Shown here piece by piece: positions 42,413 to 53,841 of a stretch of 64,000 bases of DNA. Source of the stretch: Salipiger aestuarii (GTDB taxonomy: Bacteria > Pseudomonadota > Alphaproteobacteria > Rhodobacterales > Rhodobacteraceae). The translations under genes were made by a program, and so were the position numbers. Below the pieces are notes generated by a model, which was given only the letters and a program-made list of their open reading frames with translations, was not told the DNA's origin and searched no databases. Within the stretch, counting starts at the first letter, position 1, and each line of letters begins with the position of its first letter. The DNA lies in contig NZ_QLMG01000002.1 of NCBI RefSeq assembly GCF_003259905.1, forward strand, positions 124,001 to 188,000. The letters are read 5' to 3'.

Positions 42413-44269
42413 CTATCGCCCGGCACGTTTCATGATCCGGGCGGTCGTTGCAAGCAGCGGCGCGTGTTTGATGCCGTCGACACCGACGGGCAGGCGCTGG
42501 CGCCAGTTCGGATATTCCCAGACGGTGCCGGGAAGGTTGGGCTGGGTGTCCATTTCCAAGACGTCTTCGACCTGCATCGCGACCATACGCGCCGATGTGG
42601 CGGCCAGAAAGCCTGCCATCGCCTCGACGCTGTCAGGGGGGGCGCCGTCGCGCCAGGGTTCGGTCGCACCGTCAAAGCCTGCGACCTCGCGTCCGCGCCA
42701 GGCCAGCGTGCTGTCGAGGTGTTCGGGCGGCGTGATGCCCAGCTCGACGCGTGTTCTGACCTCGCGTCCGGCGCGCCAGCCCTTCCAGGTGGGCAGATCA
42801 TGCGACGAAAAGCTGGCGATGACCCCCTCGGGGTATTCCTGTGGGGTCTTGTACCAGGGCGGGTCGCCGTCGTGTTCGAACATGGTCAGGCGGCAGCCAA
42901 GGATGCCGCTGTCGATGAGCGATTGCTGCAACCCGTCCGGAATCACGCCCAGATCCTCGCCCACGATGACAGCGCCGGCGCGCGCGGCCTCCATCCGGGT
43001 GACGGCCAGCATTGCCTCGCGCGGCATGGCCACATAGGCACCCGGCAACCCGTCGGGCACCCAGTAGGCGCGTTCGAACCCAAGGATGTGGTCGATGCGC
43101 AGCGCCCCGCTAAAGCGCAGCTGTTGCCGCAGGGTCAGGGCGAGCGCCTCGAACCCGGTGTCGATCAGGTGGCGGGGGTTGAACGGCGCAAGGCCCCAGT
43201 TCTGCCCCTGCGGCGCGATGGCGTCAGGTGGCGCGCCCAGGCTGGCGCCAAAGGCGAAACTGGCGCGATCCGCCCAGGTTTCGGCGCCTGCGGGATGGGT
43301 GCCGACCGCAAGATCGAGGTAAAGGCCCAGCCCCATGCCCGACGCCCTGGCGCGGATCTGCGCCTGCGACAGCGCGCCTTCGGTGCAATATTGCAGCCAG
43401 GCATGAAAGCGCACCCTGTCAGACAAATCATGCGCGGCTTTTCCGACGGCATCGGACGATGGGTCCTGATAGCGAGTATCCCATTTATTCCAATAGGTTC
43501 CAAGCTTTTCCGAAAGCGCCTGATGGGTGGCGAACTGATGCAGCGCCGCGCCTTCGCGGGCCAGATAGGCATCAAATTCGGCCCCTGGAGGCGCCGCGTG
43601 AAATTCCGCCTCAAGCGCCTGAAAGCGCGCTGGAATTTCTTCGGGAAGGTTCAGGATCGGGCCCGGACTGTCGGCCTGCGCCGCCGTGGGCAGGTAGAAC
43701 GGCGAAAACCGGCGGCGGTGGCTGGGGGTGTACGGGCTGAACCCGCCCGGTTCGGTCGGAAACCCGGCGTGGATCGGGTTGACGCCCAGGAACGCGCCGC
43801 CGACCTCGCCAACCACCTCGGCAAGCTGCGCGAGATCGTCGTAGCTGCCAAGCCCGCCCTGCGCCTCGCTGCGCAGGCAGGCCAGCGGCGCCATAAGGCC
43901 CCACAGCCGGGGCGGCAGGTCCAGCCGCTCTGGCGCGCATAGCAGCCAGCAGCGTGCGCCGTCGCTTTCCAGCAGATGCCGGCCCAGCGGCAGGGGCGGC
44001 ACGGCGCCGTGGCCTTCGCTTTGTGTGCCGTCCTCAAGGTGAAGTGTCCATGGCGCGGGCATGTCCAGCCCGACTGGTTGTCCCGGCACGCAGATATGCC
44101 AGCGCGGCAGGCCGGAAGGCTCGGGCAGGTCGACATCCGCAAGACCCATGGCAGACAGCAGGGCGGCCTTGGTGTCTTGAGACGTGACTTGAATTTCGCC
44201 GAACAAGTCACGGAAATCAGGCATGATTCCCGCGCGCTTGGCGCGGGTGTCCAGGGTCTGGTCAGTCAT
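42413..44269 (-). CDS. malQ: 4-alpha-glucanotransferase (amylomaltase, GH77)
   Basis: The 618-residue protein has a ~150-residue N-terminal domain. The GH77 barrel begins LGSYDDLAQLAEVVGEVGGAFLGVNPIHAGF and contains SPYTPSHRRRFSPFYL. LRIDHILGFERAYWVPDGLPGAYVAMP holds the nucleophile Asp, VGEDLGVIPDG the acid/base Glu and SSHDLPTWKGW the third acidic residue. It transfers maltodextrin segments, reworking short glucans from glycogen turnover. The ATG has GAGGAG 5 bp upstream and overlaps the glgX stop. Confidence 0.93.
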   Translation of the reverse strand: MTDQTLDTRAKRAGIMPDFRDLFGEIQVTSQDTKAALLSAMGLADVDLPEPSGLPRWHICVPGQPVGLDMPAPWTLHLEDGTQSEGHGAVPPLPLGRHLLESDGARCWLLCAPERLDLPPRLWGLMAPLACLRSEAQGGLGSYDDLAQLAEVVGEVGGAFLGVNPIHAGFPTEPGGFSPYTPSHRRRFSPFYLPTAAQADSPGPILNLPEEIPARFQALEAEFHAAPPGAEFDAYLAREGAALHQFATHQALSEKLGTYWNKWDTRYQDPSSDAVGKAAHDLSDRVRFHAWLQYCTEGALSQAQIRARASGMGLGLYLDLAVGTHPAGAETWADRASFAFGASLGAPPDAIAPQGQNWGLAPFNPRHLIDTGFEALALTLRQQLRFSGALRIDHILGFERAYWVPDGLPGAYVAMPREAMLAVTRMEAARAGAVIVGEDLGVIPDGLQQSLIDSGILGCRLTMFEHDGDPPWYKTPQEYPEGVIASFSSHDLPTWKGWRAGREVRTRVELGITPPEHLDSTLAWRGREVAGFDGATEPWRDGAPPDSVEAMAGFLAATSARMVAMQVEDVLEMDTQPNLPGTVWEYPNWRQRLPVGVDGIKHAPLLATTARIMKRAGR

Positions 44270-46323
44270 GCGGGCTCCTCGACAAGCGCGATTACGGATT
44301 GACCTTGCATCGCGTAGGTGGTGCCCACCGGCTCGGCCGACAACTTCGGGTCTGCGGTGTCGACATGACGCACCCAGCGAAAACCGCCCGTCATCTCGGG
44401 CAGCGTCAGCTCGACCGCGTTTCCGGCATTGAACGCAAGATAGATCGCCTCTTCGCGCTGAGCGTAAAGCGGCGTGCCGCTGGCCATGCGAAATTCGGCG
44501 CACAGCACATGCAGATCGCCGTTGGTCCAGTCGGTGCGGGTCATTTCGGCCCCGTCCGGACGCCACCAGAACAGATCGATGACCCCGTCGACCTTGCGCG
44601 GGACCGAATGCAGAAAACGCTTTTGCCGGAGGATCGGGTGGGATTTGCGAAAACCGATCAGCCATCGCGTAAAGGCGGTAAATTCGGGGTCGGCCCTGTC
44701 CCAGTCAAGCCAGCCGATGTCGTTGTCCTGCGCGTAGGCGTTGTTGTTGCCGCCCTGGGTGTTGCCGATTTCGTCCCCCGCCAGGATCATCGGGGTGCCC
44801 TGGCTGAGCAGCAGGGTTGCCAGCATGTTGCGGCGCCGCAAGGTGCGGGCGGCGTTGATGGCCGCGTCGTCGGTTGGCCCTTCGACACCAAGATTGTCCG
44901 AGTAGTTCTCACCATGGCCATCGCGATTGTCCTCGCCGTTGGCCGTGTTGTGCTTTTCGGTGTAGCTGACCACGTCCGTCAGGGTGAACCCGTCGTGGGC
45001 AGTCAGCAGATTCACCGATGACGTGGCATGGCGCCCTGAATGATCGAAGATCCCGGCAGACCCGGTGATCCTGTCCGCAAGCACCGGCACATGGCCGACA
45101 TCCCCGCGCCAGAACCGGCGCACGCCGTCGCGGTACTGATCGTTCCATTCCGAAAAAGGCGCCGGATAGGCGCCAAGCTGATAGCCGCCCGGACCGATGT
45201 CCCATGGTTCCGCGATCAGCTTTTTGGTCGCCAGAACAGGGTCTTGGCGGATGGTCTTGAAAAATGCCGAATTGGGGTCGAATCCGGTTTTGGTACGCCC
45301 GAGCGTCGAGCAGAGATCGAACCGGAACCCGTCGACCCCCATGGTCGTGGCCCAGTGGCGCAAGGAATCCATCACCATGCGCAGCACCATCGGGTGGTCG
45401 ATGTCGATCGTGTTGCCGGTGCCGGTGTCGTTGATGTAGTACCGCTTGTCGTCGTGCAGGCGGTAATAGGCGGCGTTGTCCAGCCCACGAAAGCTAAGCG
45501 TGGGGCCGTTTTCGTCGCCTTCGCATGTATGGTTGTAAACCACGTCAAGGATCACCTCGATCCCGACGGAATGCAGCCGTGCCACCATGTGCTGAAATTC
45601 CCACAAGCTGCTTTGGCTCAGATAGCGTGGATCGGGCGCAAAGAACCCCAGCGTCTGGTAGCCCCAGTAGTTCACCAGCCCCTTCTGGACCAGAAACCTG
45701 TCGTTGAGAAATGCCTGTACGGGCAAAAGCTCAACCGCCGTCACCCCGAGCGTGGTGAGGTGTTCCAGCACCGGGTCCGAGGCCAGCCCGAGGAAATGCC
45801 CCGGATGGTCCACCCCCGGAAAGCGCTTGGTCAGCCCCTTGACGTGGGCCTCGTAGATCACGCTTTCCTCCAGCGGGGTTTGCGGCGGCTCGTGGTGGCC
45901 CCAATCAAAGGTGGTGTCCTCGATCAGGCATTTTGGCATGTACCGCGCGCTGTCGCGCGGATCGGGCGCCTCGGCCCCGCCCATCAGCGCATCGTGCCAG
46001 ACCGGGTGGCCGGTCAGCCGATGCGCGTAAGGGTCAAGCAGCAGTTTGGCCGGGTTGAACCGATGTCCGTCACGCGGGGCAAAAGGGCCTTCGGCGCGAT
46101 AGCCGTAGCCCTGGCCGGGCGTCAGCCCCGGCACGCGGCCGTACCAGATGTCACCATCGCGCTCGGGCATTGCCAGGCGGGTGGTTTCGATACCGTGCTC
46201 GTCGAACAGGCACAGGTGGATCGCCGTCGCGTGTTGCGAAAACACCGCGAAATTCACGCCGTCCCCGTCAAAACTGGCGCCCAGCGGCGCCGGGCGGCCG
46301 GCGAGGATTTCGGGTGTCGTCAT
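44266..46323 (-). CDS. glgX: Glycogen debranching protein GlgX (GH13 isoamylase type)
   Basis: The 685-residue protein has an N-terminal CBM48 region (APLGASFDGDGVNFAVFSQHATAIHLCLFD) and a GH13 barrel: VILDVVYNHTCEGDENGPTLSFRG, GVDGFRFDLCSTLGR (nucleophile Asp), KLIAEPWDIGPGGYQLG (acid/base Glu) and LLTAHDGFTLTD (Asp). It cuts alpha-1,6 branches trimmed by GlgP. It is coupled by 4-bp overlaps to glgA upstream and malQ downstream. Confidence 0.95.
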   Translation of the reverse strand: MTTPEILAGRPAPLGASFDGDGVNFAVFSQHATAIHLCLFDEHGIETTRLAMPERDGDIWYGRVPGLTPGQGYGYRAEGPFAPRDGHRFNPAKLLLDPYAHRLTGHPVWHDALMGGAEAPDPRDSARYMPKCLIEDTTFDWGHHEPPQTPLEESVIYEAHVKGLTKRFPGVDHPGHFLGLASDPVLEHLTTLGVTAVELLPVQAFLNDRFLVQKGLVNYWGYQTLGFFAPDPRYLSQSSLWEFQHMVARLHSVGIEVILDVVYNHTCEGDENGPTLSFRGLDNAAYYRLHDDKRYYINDTGTGNTIDIDHPMVLRMVMDSLRHWATTMGVDGFRFDLCSTLGRTKTGFDPNSAFFKTIRQDPVLATKKLIAEPWDIGPGGYQLGAYPAPFSEWNDQYRDGVRRFWRGDVGHVPVLADRITGSAGIFDHSGRHATSSVNLLTAHDGFTLTDVVSYTEKHNTANGEDNRDGHGENYSDNLGVEGPTDDAAINAARTLRRRNMLATLLLSQGTPMILAGDEIGNTQGGNNNAYAQDNDIGWLDWDRADPEFTAFTRWLIGFRKSHPILRQKRFLHSVPRKVDGVIDLFWWRPDGAEMTRTDWTNGDLHVLCAEFRMASGTPLYAQREEAIYLAFNAGNAVELTLPEMTGGFRWVRHVDTADPKLSAEPVGTTYAMQGQSVIALVEEPA

Positions 46324-47732
46324 GCAGTTTTAACCATCTCGGCATAGAGCGCGGCATAGGTCGCGGCAGAATGTTCCCAGCTGACCGGGGAGGCCATGGC
46401 GTTCGCCATCATCCGCGCCCAAGTTGGCCCATCCGCGTGAAGCTTGACCAGCGTCATCAGCGCCTGGGCCAGAGATTGTGCATTCAGCGGGTGAAATTGC
46501 AGCCCGGTTGCACATCCAGCCGCCAATCCGGCGGGCGATGCGTTGATCACCGTATCCGCCAGACCGCCCGTCAGGGACACCACCGGCAGCGTGCCGTAGC
46601 GCAACCCGTAAAGCTGGGTCAGCCCGCAGGGTTCAAACCGCGACGGCACAAGGATTGCGTCGCCTCCCGCGATCATGCGGCGGGCCAACGACTCGTCGTA
46701 GCCGATCGTGGTCGCGACGCCCGGATGGCTTTGGGCATAGCCAAGAAACGCGCGTTCCAGTTCGCGCTCGCCCGACCCCAGCAGCACCAGCTGCCCGCCG
46801 CGATCCAGCAGCGCGGGCAGGGCTTGTAGCAGGATGTCCAGGCCCTTTTGCTGGGTCAGGCGCGACACCAGCACGCATAGCGGACCGGGCCAGTCCGGCA
46901 GGTCGAATTCCGCGCGCAGTGCCGCGCGATGCGCGGCCTTGCCCGCCGGGTCGGTATAGGGCGGGGTCCAGATCGTTTCGTCGATGCCGTTCAGAACACC
47001 GACCAGATCGGCCTGGCGTTCGCGCAACAGCCCATCCAGCCCCATGCCGAACTCTGGCGTCATCAATTCCGTCGCATAGGTGGGCGACACGGTCGACAGC
47101 CTGTCGGCGTAGACAAGACCGGCCTTCAACGCGCTGATATTGTTCCAGAACTCGTAACCCTTTTCATTGAAGCCCGAGCGCGGAAGATCAAGTGCCGAGA
47201 TCATGGAACTGGGGCACAGGCCCTGGAACGCAATGTTGTGGATGGTCATCAGCGACGCGACCCGGTCGCCGCCGCCAAGCTCGCGCAGGTACAGCGGCGC
47301 AAAGCCCGACTGCCAGTCGTGGCAATGCATCACCTGCGCCTGCCAGCCTTCGATCCCGGCGGCGCAGATCGTCGCGGCGACACGCGACAGCGCCGCGAAC
47401 CGCTGGGGGTTGTCGGGCCAGTCCCGCCCCTGCGCATCGCCGTAAGGGCCGCCCTTCCGGTCAAACAGATGCGGGGCGTCCAGAACGTACAGCACCTGTT
47501 TGCCAAGGCGGGTCCGCCAGATGGTGGCGCCCCCGCCAAAAAGCTCGTCCCACTGCGCCACCTTCTTTTTTCGGCCGATCCCCTGCATCACGGCCGGATA
47601 GCCGGGGATCAGTGTGCGCATCTCGACCCCGTGGGGGGCGAGCGCCGCGGGCAGCGCGCCCGCCACATCCGCCAGCCCGCCCGTCTTGATCAATGGCACG
47701 CATTCGGATGCAACGGAAAGTACTCTGGTCAT
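46320..47732 (-). CDS. glgA: Glycogen synthase (GT5, ADP-glucose dependent)
   Basis: The 470-residue enzyme has the ADP-glucose motif [16 protein letters not shown] near its start (Lys about 16). [28 protein letters not shown] and the GT-B C-terminal block [23 protein letters not shown] follow. It elongates alpha-1,4-glucan from ADP-glucose in the cytoplasm. ATGA overlaps link it to glgC and glgX, so the three are made together. Confidence 0.96.
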   Translation of the reverse strand: MTRVLSVASECVPLIKTGGLADVAGALPAALAPHGVEMRTLIPGYPAVMQGIGRKKKVAQWDELFGGGATIWRTRLGKQVLYVLDAPHLFDRKGGPYGDAQGRDWPDNPQRFAALSRVAATICAAGIEGWQAQVMHCHDWQSGFAPLYLRELGGGDRVASLMTIHNIAFQGLCPSSMISALDLPRSGFNEKGYEFWNNISALKAGLVYADRLSTVSPTYATELMTPEFGMGLDGLLRERQADLVGVLNGIDETIWTPPYTDPAGKAAHRAALRAEFDLPDWPGPLCVLVSRLTQQKGLDILLQALPALLDRGGQLVLLGSGERELERAFLGYAQSHPGVATTIGYDESLARRMIAGGDAILVPSRFEPCGLTQLYGLRYGTLPVVSLTGGLADTVINASPAGLAAGCATGLQFHPLNAQSLAQALMTLVKLHADGPTWARMMANAMASPVSWEHSAATYAALYAEMVKTA

Positions 47733-49006
47733 CGTTCGGCGTCCCTCCGGTCAAGCATGCGCTGGGTGATGAGCGTCACGCCCTGCGGGCTGACGCGGAA
47801 CCATTTCTTGTCTTCGTCCGGGTCCTCGCCGACGACAAGCCCTTCTGGAATGATGACCCCGCTGTTGATGACACAGTTCTCAAGACGGGCGTGCCGCGCC
47901 ACATAAACATCCGGCAATGCCACCACGCGGTGCAACGAGGAATAGGAATTGGTGTGAACCATGGTCGACAGCAGCGATTCCCGAATTTCGCTGCCCGAGA
48001 TGATGCACCCGCCCGAGATCATCGAACTGACAGCCGACCCGCGCCGGTCCTCTTCGTCGTGGATGAACTTGGCGGGGGGGTGCTGTTCGGAATAGGTCCA
48101 GATCGGCCAGTCCTTGTCCCACAGGTCCAGTTCGGGGACGAAATCGGTCAGGTCGATGTTGGCCTGCCAGAACGCATCCACGGTGCCCACGTCGCGCCAG
48201 TAGGCCGGGGCACCCTCGCGGGGGCGCACGCAGCTTTCTTCGAAGCGGTGGGCCTGTGCCTTGCCGTGCCTGACGATGTCGGGAATCATGTCATGGCCGA
48301 AGTCATGGCTGGAGGTCTCGTTCGAGATGTCCTCGAGCAGCCGCTCGCGCAGGAACGCCCAGTCAAAGACGTAAATGCCCATCGACACCAGCGTCTTGTC
48401 GGGATCGTCGGGCAGGCCCGGCGGGTCCTTGGGTTTTTCCAGGAACGACGTGATGCGGTCGGCGCCATCCACCGCTATGCAGCCAAAGGCCGACGCCTCG
48501 GGGCGGTCCACCGTAAGGCAGCCCACCGTCACATCGGCGCCGGCTTCGACATGCTGGCGCAGCATCAGCTCGTAATCCATCTTGTAGATATGATCCCCGG
48601 CCAGGATCACGATATGGTCGATGTCGTAGCTGTCGATGATGTCGATGTTCTGCGCCACCGCATCGACGGTGCCGCGATACCACATCCCCTCGGACACCCG
48701 CTGCGAGGCGGGCAGGATGTCCAGAAATTCGTTGCGCTCGGCGCGAAAGAAATTCCATCCCCGCTGAACGTGGCGGATCAGGCTATGCGCCTTGTACTGC
48801 GTGGCCAGCGCCATCTTCCGGATGCCGGAGTTCAGCGCGTTGGACAGGGTAAAGTCGATGATGCGGCCCTTGCCACCGAAATAGACCGCCGGTTTCACCC
48901 GGCTGTTGGTCAGTTCGTGCAGCCGCGAACCGCGCCCCCCCGCGAGCACGAAGGCCATGCTGCGCGTGGCCAGCCTGGGATTTTTCCTGAGATTGCTCTT
49001 GGGCAT
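47729..49006 (-). CDS. glgC: Glucose-1-phosphate adenylyltransferase
   Basis: The 425-residue pyrophosphorylase has the loop [17 protein letters not shown], then [24 protein letters not shown] and GTVDAVAQN, where most relatives have [17 protein letters not shown] and [15 protein letters not shown] follow, with a C-terminal left-handed beta-helix. It makes ADP-glucose, the committed step of glycogen synthesis, usually under allosteric control by fructose-6-P or pyruvate in this lineage. The ATG at 49006 has GGAG upstream; the frame extends to 49075 without family support. Confidence 0.95.
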   Translation of the reverse strand: MPKSNLRKNPRLATRSMAFVLAGGRGSRLHELTNSRVKPAVYFGGKGRIIDFTLSNALNSGIRKMALATQYKAHSLIRHVQRGWNFFRAERNEFLDILPASQRVSEGMWYRGTVDAVAQNIDIIDSYDIDHIVILAGDHIYKMDYELMLRQHVEAGADVTVGCLTVDRPEASAFGCIAVDGADRITSFLEKPKDPPGLPDDPDKTLVSMGIYVFDWAFLRERLLEDISNETSSHDFGHDMIPDIVRHGKAQAHRFEESCVRPREGAPAYWRDVGTVDAFWQANIDLTDFVPELDLWDKDWPIWTYSEQHPPAKFIHDEEDRRGSAVSSMISGGCIISGSEIRESLLSTMVHTNSYSSLHRVVALPDVYVARHARLENCVINSGVIIPEGLVVGEDPDEDKKWFRVSPQGVTLITQRMLDRRDAER

Positions 49007-49079
49007 GTGGGTTGTCTCCTCATCACCGGCCACCTGCTCCCGAGCCTTGGCGACCGCATTTCGTGAACCCGTCAAAACA

Positions 49080-51266
49080 TCACTCGTGATCGCGCACCAG
49101 ATAGATCACGGACAACGGCGGAAGCACGATATCCGCATGCGCCGGCTGGCCGTGGTGGCTTCCATCCAGGGCCTCGACGACCCCGTAATTGCCCCGGTTC
49201 CCGCCCCCGTAAAGGCTGGCGTCGCTGTTGAGCGCCTCGCGCCAGATACCCGCCGCGGGCATCCCCATCCGATAAGCAACGTGTTCCCTGGGGGTAAAGT
49301 TGCAGATGACCACCACTTCGGCATCCTCGGGCGCGCCCCGGCGCACCCACGCGAAGACCGAGTTCTGCGCGTCGTCGCCGCGAATCCACGAAAAACCGTC
49401 GTCAAAGCAATCCCTGGCATGCAGCGCGGGCAGGGTCTGGTATAGATGGTTCAGATCCCGCACGAGGGTCTGCATCCCCGCGTGCATCGGGTTTTCAAGG
49501 CAATCCCAATCGACTTGCGCGTCGTGATTCCATTCCGACCGCTGCGCCAGTTCCTGCCCCATGAACAACAGCTTCTTGCCCGGATGGCCCCACATGAACC
49601 CGTAATAGGCCCGCAGGTTGGCGAATTTTTCCCAGTCGTTGCCCGGCATCTTGCCGATCATCGACCCCTTGCCGTGCACCACCTCGTCATGGCTGATTGG
49701 CAGGATGAAATTTTCCGAAAACGCATAGACCAGGCCAAAGGTCATCTGGTGATGGTGGTGCGAGCGATAGATCGGGTCCTTTTTCATGTATTCCAGGGTG
49801 TCGTTCATCCAGCCCATGTTCCATTTGAACCCAAAGCCAAGCCCGCCCTGATCGACGGGTTGCGACACGCCGGGATAGGCGGTGCTTTCCTCGGCCACGG
49901 TCATGATGCCCGTGTGCCGGCCGTAGGTTTCGCTGTTCATGCGCTGAAGCAGGGCGATGGCCTCGTAGTTTTCCCGCCCGCCATCCTTGTTGGGCACCCA
50001 TTCGCCGGGGTTGCGCGAATAGTCGCGGTACAGCATCGACGCCACCGCATCGACCCGCAGGGCATCTATGTGGAATTCCTCTAGCCAATACAGGGCGTTG
50101 GCGGTCAGGAAATTCGACACCTCGGCGCGTCCGTAATTGTAGATGAGGGTGTTCCAGTCCTTGTGGAACCCTTCCCTGGGGTCAGCATGTTCATAAAGCG
50201 GCGTGCCGTCGAACTGCCCAAGCCCGTGTGGATCTGACGGGAAATGCCCCGGCACCCAGTCAAGAATCACGCCAAGCCCGGCGCGGTGCGCGGCGTTGAC
50301 CAGGTCGCGAAATTCGCTGGGCAGGCCGCAGCGGATGGTGGGGGCGAACATGCCGATGGGCTGATAGCCCCAGGACCCGTCAAAGGGATATTCGCTGATC
50401 GGCATCAGCTCGATATGGGTGAACCCCATGTCGCGCACATATTCGACCAGTTCGGTCGCGGCCTCGATATAGGAAATCGGGCGGCCCCAGTCCTTGCGCC
50501 GCCACGAGGGCAGGTGCACCTCGTAGATGCTGATCGGGGCGGTGCGCTGTTGCGCCTCGGCGCGGGTGCCGATCCAGCCCTCGTCCGACCAGTCATAGTT
50601 GCGGATGTCGCGCACGACAGAGGCATTGGCGGGGGGGTGTTCCGAGCCAAAACCGACCGGGTCGGCCTTGCGCGGCTGCATCGTGCCATCGGGACCGATG
50701 ATCTCATAGCGGTAACGGGCGCCGTCGCCGACGTAGGGAATGAAAATTTCCCACACGCCGGTGGCGCCGCGTTTGCGCATGGCGTGGCGGCGGCCGTCCC
50801 ACCAGTTGAATTCCCCGATCACCGACACCCGGCGCGCATTGGGCGCCCAGACCGCGAAATGCGTGCCGTGTTGGTCTTCGTGCTGCATCACATGGGCGCC
50901 GAGGGCCTCCCAGATGCGCAGGTGGCTGCCTTCACCCAGCAGGTATTCATCCATCTCGCCCAGCACGGGGCCAAAACGGTAGGCGTCTTCGTAATCCCAG
51001 TGATTGCCCTTTGCGCCGCCGCGCAGGTAATAGGACTGCGCGCCCGGCACGGGGCCGCGAAAAATGCCGGGCGCATCGTCCACCGGGTGCAGCCGGTGGC
51101 CATCATCGCCGACGACGGCCCACATGTCTTCTGCGCCGGGATCGAATGCCGTGACATATCGCTGTCCGTCGATCTCATGCGGGCCCAGAAGGGAAAATGG
51201 GTCGTCGTGCTGCCCGTTTATCAGGCGGTGGTAATCCGGGGCGGAGGGGTGAGTTGCATCCATCAT
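49080..51266 (-). CDS. glgB: 1,4-alpha-glucan branching enzyme (GH13)
   Basis: The 728-residue enzyme has tandem CBM48-like N-terminal domains ([40 protein letters not shown]) and a GH13 barrel. [24 protein letters not shown] contains the nucleophile Asp, [14 protein letters not shown] the Glu and [15 protein letters not shown] the third Asp. It forms alpha-1,6 branches in glycogen. Two adjacent ATGs (51266, 51263) could start it. It lies 61 bp downstream of glgP and 73 bp upstream of glgC. Confidence 0.96.
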   Translation of the reverse strand: MMDATHPSAPDYHRLINGQHDDPFSLLGPHEIDGQRYVTAFDPGAEDMWAVVGDDGHRLHPVDDAPGIFRGPVPGAQSYYLRGGAKGNHWDYEDAYRFGPVLGEMDEYLLGEGSHLRIWEALGAHVMQHEDQHGTHFAVWAPNARRVSVIGEFNWWDGRRHAMRKRGATGVWEIFIPYVGDGARYRYEIIGPDGTMQPRKADPVGFGSEHPPANASVVRDIRNYDWSDEGWIGTRAEAQQRTAPISIYEVHLPSWRRKDWGRPISYIEAATELVEYVRDMGFTHIELMPISEYPFDGSWGYQPIGMFAPTIRCGLPSEFRDLVNAAHRAGLGVILDWVPGHFPSDPHGLGQFDGTPLYEHADPREGFHKDWNTLIYNYGRAEVSNFLTANALYWLEEFHIDALRVDAVASMLYRDYSRNPGEWVPNKDGGRENYEAIALLQRMNSETYGRHTGIMTVAEESTAYPGVSQPVDQGGLGFGFKWNMGWMNDTLEYMKKDPIYRSHHHHQMTFGLVYAFSENFILPISHDEVVHGKGSMIGKMPGNDWEKFANLRAYYGFMWGHPGKKLLFMGQELAQRSEWNHDAQVDWDCLENPMHAGMQTLVRDLNHLYQTLPALHARDCFDDGFSWIRGDDAQNSVFAWVRRGAPEDAEVVVICNFTPREHVAYRMGMPAAGIWREALNSDASLYGGGNRGNYGVVEALDGSHHGQPAHADIVLPPLSVIYLVRDHE

Positions 51267-51327
51267 ACCCCGGAGATTAGTGCACTCGGCCCGCGCTGCA
51301 ATGGCTCAGATCACCGATTGCCGCGAC

Positions 51328-53712
51328 TTACGGCAAAAGGCTCTGCGCCTTCCAGATATCCGCCATGTAGCCACGGATTGTCCGGTCGGACGAGAACCAG
51401 CCCGAGCGCGCGGTGTTGAGCGCCGCCATCCGTGCCCAGCCTGTCCGGTCGGCGAAGGCGGTGTCGACCTCGCGTTGCGCGCGCCAGTAATCGGTGAAAT
51501 CGGAACAGACCAGAAAGAAATCCGGCCCTTCGAGATTGTCCACCACCCCGGCATAGCGGTCGGGTTCGGAGGGGCTGAACCGGCCCTCGCGGATGAGTTT
51601 CAGCGCCGAGGCCAGGCGCGGGTCGGCGTCGATGGCACGGCGGGCGTGGTTTTCCACGGTGCGGCGTTCCATCACCTCTTCGGCGGTCATGCCGAACAGG
51701 AAGAAATTCTCGGGGCCCACATGATCGCGGATTTCCACGTTTGCACCATCCAGCGTGCCGACAGTGGGCGCGCCGTTCAGCGCGAATTTCATGTTGCCGG
51801 TCCCGGACGCTTCCTTGCCCGCGGTCGAGATCTGTTCGGACAGGTCCGCCGCCGGCACCAGCCGTTCGGCAAGGCTGACGTTGTAATTGGGCAGGAATGC
51901 GATCTTGAGGTATTTGTTGGTGACGGGGTCGTTGTTGATGACCACTGCGGCGTCGTTGATGAGCCGGATGATGTCCTTGGCGAAGAAATAGCCGGGGGCC
52001 GCCTTGCCCGCGAACAGCTTGAGCCGGGGCGTCCAGCCCGCATCCGGGTTTTCGCGGATTTCCTGCCAGTGGGCGATGGCCTCGATGATGTTGAGGTGCT
52101 GGCGCTTGTATTCGTGCATCCGCTTGATCTGGATGTCGAACAGCATTTCGGGATCGGTGTGCAGCCCGTAGGTCTGACCCATCCAGTTGGACAGCTCGAT
52201 CTTGTTGCTTTTCTTGACATTCCAGTAGCGGTCGATCCAGCCGCTGTCCTCGATGAACGGTTCCAGCTTTTGCAGCTGTTCCAGATCGTCGATCCAGCCG
52301 TCCCCGATAGAGTCGGTGATCAGCCCGGCGAGTGCGGGGTTGCAGGCCAGCAGCCAGCGGCGCGGGGTCACGCCGTTGGTCTCGTTCACGATGCGGTCGG
52401 GATGCAGACGGTGAAGTTCGGAAAACACCGTGGTTTTCATCAGATCGGTGTGCAGCGCCGACACGCCGTTGACGTGATGGGCCATGACGAACGACAGCTG
52501 CCCCATCTTGACCTGATGGTCGGCGCGCATCGACTGGGTGCGCGATGGGTTTTGCGTGGCATGGGCATTGTCGATCTGGTCGACCAGTTGCAGATGGCGC
52601 GGCAGCAGCCGCCCGAACAGATCCTCGCCCCAGGATTCCAGCGCCTCGGGCATCAGCGTGTGGTTGGTGTATGACAGCGTGCCGCGCGCGATTTCCATCG
52701 CGTCTTCGAACGGCAGGCCGCGCTCGTCGTGCAGGATGCGCACCAGTTCGGGACCTGCGATGGCGGGGTGGGTGTCGTTCAGCTGGATCGCCACCTTGTC
52801 GGGCAGCTTGCGCAGGTCGCCGAACTGGTTGTTGAACCGGCGCAGGATGTCGCGCAACGCCGCGGCGGTCAGGAAATATTCCTGCTTGAGCCGCAGCTCC
52901 TTGCCCTGTTCGGTGGTGTCATCGGGGTAAAGAACGCGCGAAATGGTGCGGGCCAGCGCCTCGGGGGCGGCGGCCCTGGCATAGTCGCCGTGGTTGAATG
53001 CGTCCAGGTCGAACGGATGGATCGCGCGGCCCGACCACAGCCGCAGCGTGTTGGCCCAGCGCCCCCTGAAGCCCACAACCGGCGTGTCGAATGCCTCGGC
53101 CTCGACTTCCTCGCCGGGGTACCAGCGCACGGTTTCGCCGCGCATATCGACATGGCCGCCAAAACCGATGCGGTAGCGCACCTCGGGGCGTTCGAATTCC
53201 CAGGCGTGGCGCTGGCCGAGCCATGTTTCGGGCTGTTCGACCTGCCGCCCGTCGACAAAGCTCTGGCGGAACAGGCCGTGTTCATAGCGGATGCCATAGC
53301 CATGCGCCGGGCAACCGACCGTCGACAGGCTTTCCAGAAAGCACGCCGCCAGGCGGCCAAGCCCGCCGTTGCCGAGGGCCGCGTCGGGTTCATCCGACAG
53401 CACCTCATGGTAATCCTTGTCGAATTCGCTCAGCGCTGCCTTGGCCTCTTCGACCAGTTCCAGGTTGACGATACCGTCTTCCAGCAGGCGCCCGATCAGG
53501 AATTCCATCGACAGGTAGTAGACGCGCTTTGCCCCGGTCTCATAGGTTTTTTCCGTCGCCTTGAACCACGCGTCCACGATCCGATCGCGCACCGCGTAGC
53601 TGAGTGCCATCCGCCAGTCTTCGAGGATCGCGTGTTCGGGGTCCTTGCCAAACGAGTAGGTCAGGTGGCGCAGGATCGCATCGCGAAGGGAGGGGGTGGA
53701 CAGTTGCAGCAT
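51328..53712 (-). CDS. glgP: Glycogen/starch/alpha-glucan phosphorylase
   Basis: The 794-residue enzyme has YYLSMEFLIGRLLEDGIVNL, EPDAALGNGGLGRLAACFLES, QLNDTHPAIAGPELVRIL and the PLP site EASGTGNMKFALNGAPTVGTLDGANVEI (Schiff-base Lys in GNMKF). It releases glucose-1-P from glycogen ends. The ATG at 53712 is preferred to a GTG at 53736. A 129-bp gap with a 16-bp alternating palindrome precedes it, so it may have its own promoter within the run. Confidence 0.96.
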   Translation of the reverse strand: MLQLSTPSLRDAILRHLTYSFGKDPEHAILEDWRMALSYAVRDRIVDAWFKATEKTYETGAKRVYYLSMEFLIGRLLEDGIVNLELVEEAKAALSEFDKDYHEVLSDEPDAALGNGGLGRLAACFLESLSTVGCPAHGYGIRYEHGLFRQSFVDGRQVEQPETWLGQRHAWEFERPEVRYRIGFGGHVDMRGETVRWYPGEEVEAEAFDTPVVGFRGRWANTLRLWSGRAIHPFDLDAFNHGDYARAAAPEALARTISRVLYPDDTTEQGKELRLKQEYFLTAAALRDILRRFNNQFGDLRKLPDKVAIQLNDTHPAIAGPELVRILHDERGLPFEDAMEIARGTLSYTNHTLMPEALESWGEDLFGRLLPRHLQLVDQIDNAHATQNPSRTQSMRADHQVKMGQLSFVMAHHVNGVSALHTDLMKTTVFSELHRLHPDRIVNETNGVTPRRWLLACNPALAGLITDSIGDGWIDDLEQLQKLEPFIEDSGWIDRYWNVKKSNKIELSNWMGQTYGLHTDPEMLFDIQIKRMHEYKRQHLNIIEAIAHWQEIRENPDAGWTPRLKLFAGKAAPGYFFAKDIIRLINDAAVVINNDPVTNKYLKIAFLPNYNVSLAERLVPAADLSEQISTAGKEASGTGNMKFALNGAPTVGTLDGANVEIRDHVGPENFFLFGMTAEEVMERRTVENHARRAIDADPRLASALKLIREGRFSPSEPDRYAGVVDNLEGPDFFLVCSDFTDYWRAQREVDTAFADRTGWARMAALNTARSGWFSSDRTIRGYMADIWKAQSLLP

Positions 53713-53770
53713 AAGCGTCTTCTTTCCATGTGGCACGGCGCCCAGGCGCGCCCGCGCACTGTGCTTGAAT

Positions 53771-53786
53771 TCGTGCGCGCGCGCAC
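53771..53786. promoter_or_regulatory. 16-bp alternating purine-pyrimidine palindrome upstream of glgP
   Basis: CGTGCGCG/CGCGCACG is perfectly self-complementary and strictly alternating purine-pyrimidine. It sits in the only sizeable gap (129 bp) between glk and glgP. It may be an operator or a site that melts or flips under supercoiling; no protein can be named. Confidence 0.4.
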
Positions 53787-53841
53787 GCGGCTTAACCCGG
53801 TAACAACAGGCCTGTCCGCGAAAAGCAAGCGCGCCAGCGCT

